NCBI GenBank assembly: GCA_035631315.1
Contig: DASQIZ010000114.1
Span: forward strand, 1 to 20,571
DNA from: 40CM-2-70-7 sp035631315
Lineage (GTDB): Bacteria > Gemmatimonadota > Gemmatimonadetes > Gemmatimonadales > GWC2-71-9
Reading direction: 5' to 3'
Length of the DNA stretch: 20,571 nucleotides
Both the position numbers and the translations under genes were made by a program. A model generated the notes under the pieces. The model was not told the origin of the DNA. It made no database searches and saw only the letters and a list, made by a program, of their open reading frames with translations. Shown one piece after another: positions 1-8,401 of the stretch (positions within the stretch are counted from its first letter, which is position 1; the number at the start of each line of letters is the position of its first letter).

Positions 1-1436
<1,436 letters not shown>

Positions 1437-1437
1437 G

Positions 1438-1977
1438 CTAGAGCTCGACCACCGTGAGGTGGGTATTCGTGTAGATGCAGATGTCGGCGGCGATATGGAG
1501 CGCCCGCTCGACAATCTCCTTGGCGGGCATCTTCGAGCCGGCCAGGAGTGCCCGGGCCGCGGCGAGGGCGTAGGGCCCACCGGAACCGATGGCCAGCACC
1601 CCGTCGTCAGGCTCGATCAGCTCGCCGGACCCGGACAGCACGAAGCCATTGTCCTTGTCGGCGACCACGAGCAGCGCTTCGAGGCGCCGGAGCACCCGGT
1701 CCGAGCGCCAGTCTTTGGCCAGCTCCACCGCGGCACGCGAGAGATTCCCGGGGTAGCGCTCGAGCTTCTCCTCGAACTTCTCGAAGAGCGTGAACGAATC
1801 GGCGGCCGATCCGGCGAACCCGGCGAGAATCTTCCCGCCCTTGAGCGCGCGAACCTTCACCGCGTTTCCCTTCATCACCGTATCGCCCACCGTGACCTGG
1901 CCGTCGCCACCCATGGCGACCTTGCCGTCCCGGCGGGCGCAGAGAATGGTCGTGCTGTAGATCGTCGGCAGTGCCAC
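1438..1977 (-). CDS. hslV: ATP-dependent protease peptidase subunit HslV
   Basis: This is the Ntn-hydrolase peptidase of the HslUV complex, a proteasome beta-like subunit of 179 residues, the usual family length. The N-terminus reads MALPTIYS-TTIL, so the catalytic Thr should be Thr9 after removal of an eight-residue propeptide. MGGDGQVT and the following lysine-containing stretch VMKGNAVKVR match the family core. Translation starts at GTG. A GAGGAA ribosome-binding site lies 6 nt upstream and shares one base with the xerC stop codon. The gene sits 11 bp downstream of xerC and one base upstream of hslU, so the three are very probably co-transcribed. The short propeptide differs from E. coli HslV, where Thr follows the initiator Met, but such short leaders occur in other phyla. 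Confidence 0.97.
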   Translation of the reverse strand: MALPTIYSTTILCARRDGKVAMGGDGQVTVGDTVMKGNAVKVRALKGGKILAGFAGSAADSFTLFEKFEEKLERYPGNLSRAAVELAKDWRSDRVLRRLEALLVVADKDNGFVLSGSGELIEPDDGVLAIGSGGPYALAAARALLAGSKMPAKEIVERALHIAADICIYTNTHLTVVEL

Positions 1978-1983
1978 GCAGTA

Positions 1984-1989
1984 TTCCTC
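1984..1989 (-). promoter_or_regulatory. Ribosome-binding site of hslV
   Basis: GAGGAA is read on the minus strand 6 nt ahead of the GTG at 1977. It overlaps the last base of the xerC TAG. It supports the GTG start and suggests coupled translation from xerC into hslV. Confidence 0.7.
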
Positions 1990-2897
1990 TAGGCCCTGGG
2001 ATGAGCCTGGTGATAGACCTTCTTCAGGCGTTCGACCGATGTATGAGTATACACCTGCGTGGTGGACAGCGAGGCGTGCCCCAGAAGCTCCTGTACGGCG
2101 CGAAGATCGGCCCCCGCGTCCAGCAGGTGTGTGGCGAACGTGTGACGGAGCGAGTGCACGTGCAGCTCCCGCCCGCGCGAGAGCGCTGAGAACAGGTTCT
2201 TGATGGCGAGCTGCACGCCGCGAGGCGTGATGCGCTTCCCCCGTTGATTCAAGAACAGCGCACGCCGGTCTCCTGACGGAAATCCCAGCATGTTTTCTCG
2301 GTGGTGGTTGTACGAGCGCAGGGCCGTCACCGCATGTTTCCCCACCGGGATGATCCGCTCCTTCTTCCCCTTGCCGCGGACCTTCACCTGATCGGATACG
2401 AGGTCGATATCGTCCGTGTTCAGCCCCGCGAGCTCTGAAAGTCGCATGCCCGTCGAATAGAACAGCTCGAGCATCGCGAGATCCCTGATCTCCCCAAAAC
2501 CGCCCTCGGCCGCGCGTCGCTCGGCCTCGGCAAAGACCAGCTCGATTTCCGAGCGGTCCATGTGGGCCGGCAGGGTTCGCTTCTGCTTGGGAGTCCGCGC
2601 CGCCTTCGCGGGATTCACATCCACCCGCTCCGTGATGCTCAGGAACCGGTAGAACGTCCGCAGGGCCGAGAGCGCGCGAGCCGCCGACGCCCGCGAGGCC
2701 TGCCGGCTCTCAAGGGAACCCAGGAAGCCGCGAATCGCCAGGCGATCGACACCGGCCCAGGTCCAGGCCGCCCCGTAGTACGTGTCCGCGAAGTCCGCGA
2801 AGGCCGTCACATCCCGCACGTACGCCTTTACCGTGTGCGGGGAATCGTTCCGCTCTTTCTCCAGGAAGTCCGCGAACTTCTGGATCTCGGGCTTCAT
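1989..2897 (-). CDS. xerC: Tyrosine recombinase XerC
   Basis: This is a site-specific tyrosine recombinase of 302 residues, expected to resolve chromosome dimers at dif with a XerD partner that is not in this window. Residues 1-90 form the SAM-like core-binding domain. The catalytic set is complete: Arg152 (STGMRLSELAG), a Lys in VRGKGKKER near 176, His248 and Arg251 (HSLRHTFATHLL), His274 (GHASLSTTQVYTH) and the nucleophile Tyr283. Length and motif order are normal. The ATG overlaps the trmFO stop as ATGA, and hslV follows after 11 bp. XerC rather than an integrase is inferred from its place in the topA-trmFO-xerC-hslVU block and from the lack of any mobile-element genes. XerD-type assignment cannot be fully excluded from sequence alone. 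Confidence 0.95.
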   Translation of the reverse strand: MKPEIQKFADFLEKERNDSPHTVKAYVRDVTAFADFADTYYGAAWTWAGVDRLAIRGFLGSLESRQASRASAARALSALRTFYRFLSITERVDVNPAKAARTPKQKRTLPAHMDRSEIELVFAEAERRAAEGGFGEIRDLAMLELFYSTGMRLSELAGLNTDDIDLVSDQVKVRGKGKKERIIPVGKHAVTALRSYNHHRENMLGFPSGDRRALFLNQRGKRITPRGVQLAIKNLFSALSRGRELHVHSLRHTFATHLLDAGADLRAVQELLGHASLSTTQVYTHTSVERLKKVYHQAHPRA

Positions 2898-4222
2898 GCG
2901 GCCACCAGGGTCCCCGCAAACGCCGCCATGTCGGCAAGCGCGCGCTCGGCGAGGAGCTGCTTCTTCCGGGCCTTGTCGCGCGGTGTTTTCTCCAACGGCT
3001 CGACCAAGCCGAAGTTGGCGTTCATCGGCTGGAAGTGCGCTGGATCGGCCTCTCTCAGGTAGCGGTAGAGTGCACCCAGCATGGTGGTCGGTGGCGGCAC
3101 GAGCGGCTCCTCGCCCATCAGGATCCGAGCCAGGTTGATCCCCGCGAGGAGCCCCGTCGCCGACGACTCCGTGTATCCCTCGACGCCCGTAAGCTGGCCC
3201 GCGAACATCAACGCCGAGTCATCCCGGGCAGACAGGTGCGGTGACAGACAGGCAGGCGCGTTGAGGTACGCGTTCCGATGTATCGAGCCGTGGCGCAGGA
3301 ACTCGGCAGCGCCAAGCCCGGGCACCATCCGGAAGACTTTCTCCTGTTCACCCTTCCGCAAACGCGTCTGGAAGCCCACCAGGTTCCACATCTGTCCCGC
3401 CCGGTCCTCCTGGCGGAGCTGGACCACCGCGAAGGCAGGCCGGCCGGTCTTGGGATCGGGCAATCCTACGGGCTTCATCGGCCCGAACCGCAGCACGTCG
3501 CGACCCCGCGCCGCCATCTCCTCCACCGGCAGGCACCCTTCGAAATACTGGATCTTGTCGAACTCATGATTCGGCGCGTACTGGTCCCCCACCTTCACGG
3601 CCGCCACGAACGCGTCGTACTCGGCCTCGGTGAACGGCGCGTTGAGATAGTCGTCGCCCTCTCCCTTGCCGTATCGGGACGCCCGGAAGAGGACGCTGTG
3701 GTCGAGGGACTCCGTGGAAACGATCGGCGCGATGGCGTCCCAGAACGCGAGCGCGTGGCCGTCCTGGCCGCCGAGCCGCTTCACGATCGCGGCGGAGAGC
3801 GCCTCGGACGTCAGGGGTCCCGTCGCGATGATGGCGGGTGATGGCAGCTCGGTGACTTCGCCGCGGACCAGCCTGATGTTCGGGTGATTGGCGATTCGCT
3901 CATGAATCGCCTGAGCAAACGCCACGCGGTCCACCGCCAGTGCCGCGCCCCCTGGCACCCGCGCGACATCGGCCGCCTGGAGGTTGATGCTCCCCAAGAC
4001 CCTCATCTCGGCCTTGAGGAGCCCATGCGCGTTGACGGTTTCGACTGACTTGAAGGAGTTGCTGCAGACCAGCTCGGCCAGCGAATCGGTCTGGTGGGCG
4101 GGAGTCCCGCGCACCGGACGCATCTCATGCAGAGTGACCGACACCCCCCGCTCGGCCAGGGCCCAGGCGGCTTCGCACCCGGCCAGGCCGCCCCCGACGA
4201 CGGTCGCCCTCGTGGCCGTCAG
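2894..4222 (-). CDS. trmFO: Methylenetetrahydrofolate-tRNA-(uracil-5-)-methyltransferase TrmFO (probable CTG start)
   Basis: TrmFO is the FAD- and folate-dependent enzyme that makes 5-methyluridine at position 54 of tRNA. The N-terminus carries the FAD-binding VVGGGLAGCEAAW, then HEMRPVRGTPAHQTD and ELVCSNSFKSV. YFEGCLPVEEMA and NANFGLVEPL follow further on. The frame has no ATG, GTG or TTG near the FAD motif. The CTG at 4222 gives 442 residues and places the ELVCSN cysteine at residue 53, the same number as in B. subtilis TrmFO. This CTG overlaps the topA stop as CTGA, with GGAG 11 nt upstream. The only other nearby start is a GTG at 4276, which would add 18 residues and lie deep inside topA. 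The stop overlaps xerC as ATGA. The function is certain; the start is an inference from alignment with the known family. Confidence 0.95.
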   Translation of the reverse strand: MTATRATVVGGGLAGCEAAWALAERGVSVTLHEMRPVRGTPAHQTDSLAELVCSNSFKSVETVNAHGLLKAEMRVLGSINLQAADVARVPGGAALAVDRVAFAQAIHERIANHPNIRLVRGEVTELPSPAIIATGPLTSEALSAAIVKRLGGQDGHALAFWDAIAPIVSTESLDHSVLFRASRYGKGEGDDYLNAPFTEAEYDAFVAAVKVGDQYAPNHEFDKIQYFEGCLPVEEMAARGRDVLRFGPMKPVGLPDPKTGRPAFAVVQLRQEDRAGQMWNLVGFQTRLRKGEQEKVFRMVPGLGAAEFLRHGSIHRNAYLNAPACLSPHLSARDDSALMFAGQLTGVEGYTESSATGLLAGINLARILMGEEPLVPPPTTMLGALYRYLREADPAHFQPMNANFGLVEPLEKTPRDKARKKQLLAERALADMAAFAGTLVAA

Positions 4223-6603
4223 CCCGCGACCTGCTCCGCGGTGGCCGCTTCGTCCACCATCATCTCGTGTCCGCACTTCAGGCACTTGCGGGAGACCCCC
4301 ATCGACTTGGTCCGCTTCTCTTCCATGCCCAGGTAGCCGCACGACGGGCAATTTACCGCGACCGGCTTGTTCCAGACCGAGAAGTCGCAGTCGGGATACC
4401 GCAGGCACCCATAGAAGTTGCGTCCCTTCTTGGTGCGCCGCTCGGCCAGATCGCCGACCTCGCACTTGGGACACTTGATGCCGAGGGGCACGGGGCGGGT
4501 GTGGGTGCACTTGGGATACCGCGTGCACGCCAGGAACTCGCCGAAGCGTCCGGTCTTGATGACCATCGGCGCGCCGCACTCCTTGCAGATCTCGTCGGTG
4601 GGCTTGTCGGGGACTTTGTCCCGGCCGATGGGCTTCGAGAACTTGCACTCCGTCGGATACTTGGCGCACGCGATGTACGGGCCGAAGCGCCCCGAGCGGA
4701 CTTCGAGCGGTGAGCCGCACGTGGGGCAACGCTCGAGGTGCAGGTTGTGGAGCTCGTGCACGTCGTGGATGATCCGCTGCACGTCGATCGACGCCAGCTG
4801 GCCCGCGAAGGGCGCCCAGAACCCGCCGAGCACATCCTGCCAGGGCATATCGCCCTCTTCCACCTTGTCCAGCTCCGTCTCCATCTGCGCCGTGAACCCG
4901 ACCTGGAAGGTGTCGGGGAAGCAGCGCTGCATCACCTTCCACACCTTTTCGCCGAGGGGCGTGGGGGAGAAGCGTCGCTCCTTCATGGTCGCGTACCAGC
5001 GCGCCTGGAGCGTCGAGATGATCGCCGCGTACGTGGACGGACGGCCGATCCCCTGCTCTTCGAGCATCTTCACGAGGGACGCCTGACTGTACCGCGGAGG
5101 CGGCTCTGTGAAGTGCTGCGTGGGCACGATCCGCTTGAGCGTCGGCCGGTCGCCGGTGGCGAGCGGAGGGATGGGGCCGAAGTCGTCTCCGCTCTTGGCT
5201 TCTTCGGCTTCGTGCCCTTCGCGGAAGAGCACGCGGTAGCCGTCGAAGAGCACCACCGACCCGGTGGACCGGAACAGGAAGCGTCCCATGTCGAAGTCCA
5301 CCGTCGTGAGCTCGTAGATCTCGGGCGTCATCTGCGAGGCGACGAAGCGCCGCCAGATGAGCTGGTAGAGCTTGAAGAGGTCCGACTCCAGGTACTGCTT
5401 GACCGCTTCGGGGCGGCGGCCGACTTCGGTCGGCCTGATCGCCTCGTGGGCGTCCTGGACCCGGGCGTTCCCCCCGCGCTTGCCGGCGTGCACGTTCGGG
5501 GTGTCCGGCAGGTACCGCTTGTCATAGTTGGCGTTGATGAACTCGCGCGCCTGCTCGATGGCCGAATCCGCCACGCGGACCGAGTCGGTCCGCATGTAGG
5601 TGATGAGCCCCACCGGGCCCTCGCCCACGTCCACGCCCTCGTACAGCCCCTGTGCGGCCCGCATGGTGCGCTTGGCCGAGAAGCCGAGCTGCTTCGCGGC
5701 TTCCTGCTGGAGGGTGCTGGTAATGAAGGGCGCGGGCGGATTCCGGCGCCGTTCCTTCTTGGTGACGTCGGTGACGACGAATGGAATCTTGGTCGCCTCG
5801 TCGACGATCCCCTGCGCCGTCGCCTGGTCTTTGATGTCGGGCTTCGCGCCGTCCAGCTTGTGGAGACGCGCCTGGAAGGCCTGACCGTCCTTCTCGAGGT
5901 CGGCTTCGATGGTCCAGTACTCCTGCGGCACGAACTTCCGAATCTCGTCTTCCCGTTCGCAGATCAGCCGGAGCGCCACCGTCTGCACCCGCCCCGCGGA
6001 GAGCCCCGTCTTGATGCTCTTCCAGAGGAGGGGGGACGCCTTGTAGCCCACCAGCCGGTCGAGGATCCGGCGGGCCTGTTGGGCGTCCACCTTCTTCTGA
6101 TCGATGTCCTGGGGGTTGGCGAGCGCCTGCTTGACGGCGTCCTTCGTGATTTCGTGAAAGAGGACGCGGCGGACCTTGTCGGCCTTGCCGAGCTGCCCGG
6201 CCACGTGCCAGGCGATGGCTTCGCCTTCGCGGTCCGGATCGGTCGCGATCAGGATCTGCGCGGCCGCCTTCGCCGCCTTCTTGATTTCGGAGAGGGTCTT
6301 GGCCTTCTCCTTGATGGTCACGTATTCGGGCACGAACCCGTGGTCGACATCGACGCCGAGTTTGCGGCGGGGGAGATCGCGCAGGTGGCCGACGGTGGCT
6401 TTCACCGTGTAGCCACGACCCAGGTACTTCCCGATTGTCTTCGCCTTGGTGGGGGACTCGACGATGACGAGCGAGCCCTTGCCGTTCTTGCTGGCAGGCG
6501 CGTCGACCTCTTCCACTTCGACGTCGGTCGTTTCGACCGGCGTCTCGGCGGCGGCTTTGGTCTTTTTCGGTTTCTTTGCCACAGGCTTCTTCTTAGCAGC
6601 CAC
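4219..6603 (-). CDS. topA: DNA topoisomerase I (type IA) TopA
   Basis: TopA relaxes negative supercoils by cutting one DNA strand through a 5'-phosphotyrosine bond. This 794-residue protein has a Toprim domain from about residue 44 (LVIVESPTKAKTIGKYLG, with acidic DPDRE at 122-126) and the active-site Tyr336 in LITYMRTDS. The C-terminal tail carries four zinc-ribbon units, CPTC, CKEC, CPKC and CPSC, each with a second cysteine pair downstream, at about 645-780. Residues 1-42 are a Lys/Ala-rich then acidic extension ahead of the Toprim fold, unlike E. coli TopA. The start is GTG with AAAGG 8 nt upstream, 29 bp after aroK. The stop TGA lies inside the probable CTG start of trmFO. Assignment is secure from the catalytic motifs. 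Confidence 0.97.
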   Translation of the reverse strand: MAAKKKPVAKKPKKTKAAAETPVETTDVEVEEVDAPASKNGKGSLVIVESPTKAKTIGKYLGRGYTVKATVGHLRDLPRRKLGVDVDHGFVPEYVTIKEKAKTLSEIKKAAKAAAQILIATDPDREGEAIAWHVAGQLGKADKVRRVLFHEITKDAVKQALANPQDIDQKKVDAQQARRILDRLVGYKASPLLWKSIKTGLSAGRVQTVALRLICEREDEIRKFVPQEYWTIEADLEKDGQAFQARLHKLDGAKPDIKDQATAQGIVDEATKIPFVVTDVTKKERRRNPPAPFITSTLQQEAAKQLGFSAKRTMRAAQGLYEGVDVGEGPVGLITYMRTDSVRVADSAIEQAREFINANYDKRYLPDTPNVHAGKRGGNARVQDAHEAIRPTEVGRRPEAVKQYLESDLFKLYQLIWRRFVASQMTPEIYELTTVDFDMGRFLFRSTGSVVLFDGYRVLFREGHEAEEAKSGDDFGPIPPLATGDRPTLKRIVPTQHFTEPPPRYSQASLVKMLEEQGIGRPSTYAAIISTLQARWYATMKERRFSPTPLGEKVWKVMQRCFPDTFQVGFTAQMETELDKVEEGDMPWQDVLGGFWAPFAGQLASIDVQRIIHDVHELHNLHLERCPTCGSPLEVRSGRFGPYIACAKYPTECKFSKPIGRDKVPDKPTDEICKECGAPMVIKTGRFGEFLACTRYPKCTHTRPVPLGIKCPKCEVGDLAERRTKKGRNFYGCLRYPDCDFSVWNKPVAVNCPSCGYLGMEEKRTKSMGVSRKCLKCGHEMMVDEAATAEQVAG

Positions 6604-6632
6604 TGATCAACCTTTCATCAAGGCGGGCATCT

Positions 6633-7151
6633 TCACCAACCTGCCCCGCTCCGCGCAAGGGAGACCAAATCCTGCGCCACCTGCGCCGCCGTCTTCTTGT
6701 CGGTCTCAACCTTCGCATCCGCTTGGAGATACGACGGTTCGCGCTCCTTCAGGAGCGTCTTCATCCGCTCGACCGGGTCCTCACCCAATAACAACGGGCG
6801 GGTTCCCTCGGGGGCCGCGCGGTCCGATGCCGTTTCGGGCTTCGTCTTCAGATACACCACAAACGCCTGAGGCTTCGCTGAGGAAATGGCGCCCGGCTGG
6901 GCAGCCCAGCCACCGCCGGGAGCGATCACCGCCGGCACCTGCCCTAACGCGCTTTCCATCTCCTGTTGTTCCATGGTGCGGAACGCGGCCTCGCCCTTCT
7001 CGGCGAAAATCAGGGTGATGGGCTTGCCTTCCTTGCGCACCAGAATGCCGTCGACGTCCACGAAGCCGGCCTGGAGCTGCTCCGCCAGGAGCCTCCCCAC
7101 CGTGGTCTTCCCCGAGCCGGGGAGTCCCACCAGAACGATGTGTCGCTTCAT
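6633..7151 (-). CDS. aroK: Shikimate kinase AroK
   Basis: This enzyme phosphorylates shikimate at the 3-hydroxyl, the fifth step of the chorismate pathway. The 172-residue protein has Walker A GLPGSGKTT at 9-17, the shikimate-binding aspartate in VDVDG (Asp34), Arg58 in AAFRTMEQ, the glycine triad APGGGW at 78-82 and the lid arginine in GTRPLLLG. Size is typical for the family. The ATG overlaps the aroC stop as ATGA, and GGAGGG lies about 9 nt upstream, so the two shikimate enzymes are co-translated. topA begins 29 bp downstream without a visible terminator. The letter K rather than L is by convention; no second isozyme can be checked here. Confidence 0.95.
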   Translation of the reverse strand: MKRHIVLVGLPGSGKTTVGRLLAEQLQAGFVDVDGILVRKEGKPITLIFAEKGEAAFRTMEQQEMESALGQVPAVIAPGGGWAAQPGAISSAKPQAFVVYLKTKPETASDRAAPEGTRPLLLGEDPVERMKTLLKEREPSYLQADAKVETDKKTAAQVAQDLVSLARSGAGW

Positions 7152-8335
7152 CCCACCGGCCCTCCGGACGCGCGCGCGGCAAGGACAGCCAACCGCGCGA
7201 CGTACCCTTCCCAGTTACGGCGCATTTCCGAGAGCGCGTCCCCCCCGAACTTCTCGCGCATCGCGTGCGCCAGCACCAGGGCCACCATCGCTTCGGCAAT
7301 CACACCCATCGCCGGCACGGCCGTCACATCGGACCGCTCCGACTGGGCCTGCGCGGTGGCTCCCGTCTTCAGATCGACCGTCTTCAGCGGCGTCATCAGC
7401 GTCGAGATCGGCTTCATCGCCACGCGAACCGTCAGCGGCTCGCCGGTGGTCATCCCGCCCTCGGTGCCCCCGGCGCGGTTACTCGCGCGCCCCAGCCCCG
7501 GCATGATCTCGTCGTGAACCTCGGAGCCCTTCTTCCGCGCCGCCTCGAAGCCCATCCCCAGCTCCACGCCCTTCACGGCGGGGATCGACATCAGCGCCTG
7601 CGCCAACCGGCCGTCGAGCTTGGTATCCCACGACACGTGGGAGCCCAGCCCCACCGGCACTCCCCGGGCTACGACTTCGACGATTCCGCCCAGTGTGTCG
7701 CCGGCCGCCTTTGCCGCGTCGATCCGCGCGATCATCTCCCGCTCGGCCTCGGCGTCCAGGCAGCGCACGAGAGAACCGTCAGCGGCAGGATTGAGGGGCG
7801 TGGGGAGCGCGCCTTCGACCTTCGCGACCACGCCGCCCAGCGCCGCCACGTGACTGCCGATCTCCACGCCGAACTGGCCCAGGAGCGCCTTGCATACCGC
7901 GCCGCAGGCTACGCGTGCCACAGTCTCCCGGGCGCTCGCGCGTTCCAGAATGTCCCGCGCGTCCTTCCGGTCGAACTTCATCACGCCCACGAGGTCCGCA
8001 TGACCGGGCCTGGGTCTCGTCACCTGGCGGCGCCGCTCTTCGCCGGGCGCGTCAGCCTCGGGGGCCATGACGTCCTTCCAGTGCTCCCAGTCGCGGTTCC
8101 AGATCAGCATCGCGATGGGGGAGCCGAGGGTTTCACCGGCGCGGACGCCGGCGAGCCACTCGATGTGGTCGGACTCGATTTTCATGCGGGCGCCGCGGCC
8201 GTAGCCGCCCATCCGCCGTTTCAACTCGATGTCGACCTGCTCGGCGCTCACCGGCAGACCAGCCGGAATCCCTTCCAGGACCGCGACCAGCCCCCGTCCG
8301 TGGCTCTCGCCCGCCGTCGTAAAGCGAAGGCTCAT
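7148..8335 (-). CDS. aroC: Chorismate synthase AroC
   Basis: Chorismate synthase converts 5-enolpyruvylshikimate-3-phosphate to chorismate using reduced FMN, the last step of the shared aromatic pathway. Family signatures are TTAGESHGRG at residues 6-15, MGGYGRGARMKIESD at 42-56, TRPRPGHADLVG, the ERASARETVAR segment, and SNRAGGTEGGMTTGEP in the C-terminal half. The 395-residue length is of the longer type seen outside Enterobacteria. The ATG start directly precedes SLRFTTAG, as expected. No clear Shine-Dalgarno sequence is visible before it. The gene is separated from the lipoprotein gene by 66 bp containing a strong palindrome, so it may have its own transcript or depend on read-through from the pil operon. 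Its 3' end overlaps aroK as ATGA. Confidence 0.97.
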   Translation of the reverse strand: MSLRFTTAGESHGRGLVAVLEGIPAGLPVSAEQVDIELKRRMGGYGRGARMKIESDHIEWLAGVRAGETLGSPIAMLIWNRDWEHWKDVMAPEADAPGEERRRQVTRPRPGHADLVGVMKFDRKDARDILERASARETVARVACGAVCKALLGQFGVEIGSHVAALGGVVAKVEGALPTPLNPAADGSLVRCLDAEAEREMIARIDAAKAAGDTLGGIVEVVARGVPVGLGSHVSWDTKLDGRLAQALMSIPAVKGVELGMGFEAARKKGSEVHDEIMPGLGRASNRAGGTEGGMTTGEPLTVRVAMKPISTLMTPLKTVDLKTGATAQAQSERSDVTAVPAMGVIAEAMVALVLAHAMREKFGGDALSEMRRNWEGYVARLAVLAARASGGPVG

Positions 8336-8340
8336 AACGC

Positions 8341-8367
8341 GCGAGCCCGACGATTCGTCGGGCCCGC
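8341..8367 (-). terminator. Perfect short-loop palindrome between lipoprotein gene and aroC (possible terminator or dispersed repeat)
   Basis: GCCCGACGA at 8345-8353 and TCGTCGGGC at 8355-8363 are perfect inverted repeats around one base, giving a usable stem of about 7 bp with a 5-nt loop. Three further pairs (8341-8343 with 8365-8367) lie beyond one mismatch. It sits in the 66-bp gap after the lipoprotein stop. No T-run follows on either strand, so a rho-independent terminator is doubtful. A mobile REP-like palindrome or an mRNA-stabilising hairpin is as likely. Confidence 0.4.
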
Positions 8368-8401
8368 TACCCTGAGGCGTCGAATCACTGCGATCCTGAT
8401 C

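Noticed and set aside
1989..2897. xerC as an integrase marking a mobile element
   Set aside because: It lies inside a conserved housekeeping block with 4-bp and 11-bp junctions; no attachment-site repeats, tRNA or phage genes are nearby.
2894..4942. Extended version of trmFO reaching far into topA
   Set aside because: The extra 240 residues are the out-of-frame shadow of the topA zinc-ribbon region; TrmFO homology begins at the FAD motif just after 4222.
4738..6606. Long open frame on the + strand opposite topA
   Set aside because: Same codon-bias artefact; it mirrors topA almost exactly and shows no domain or plausible start context.
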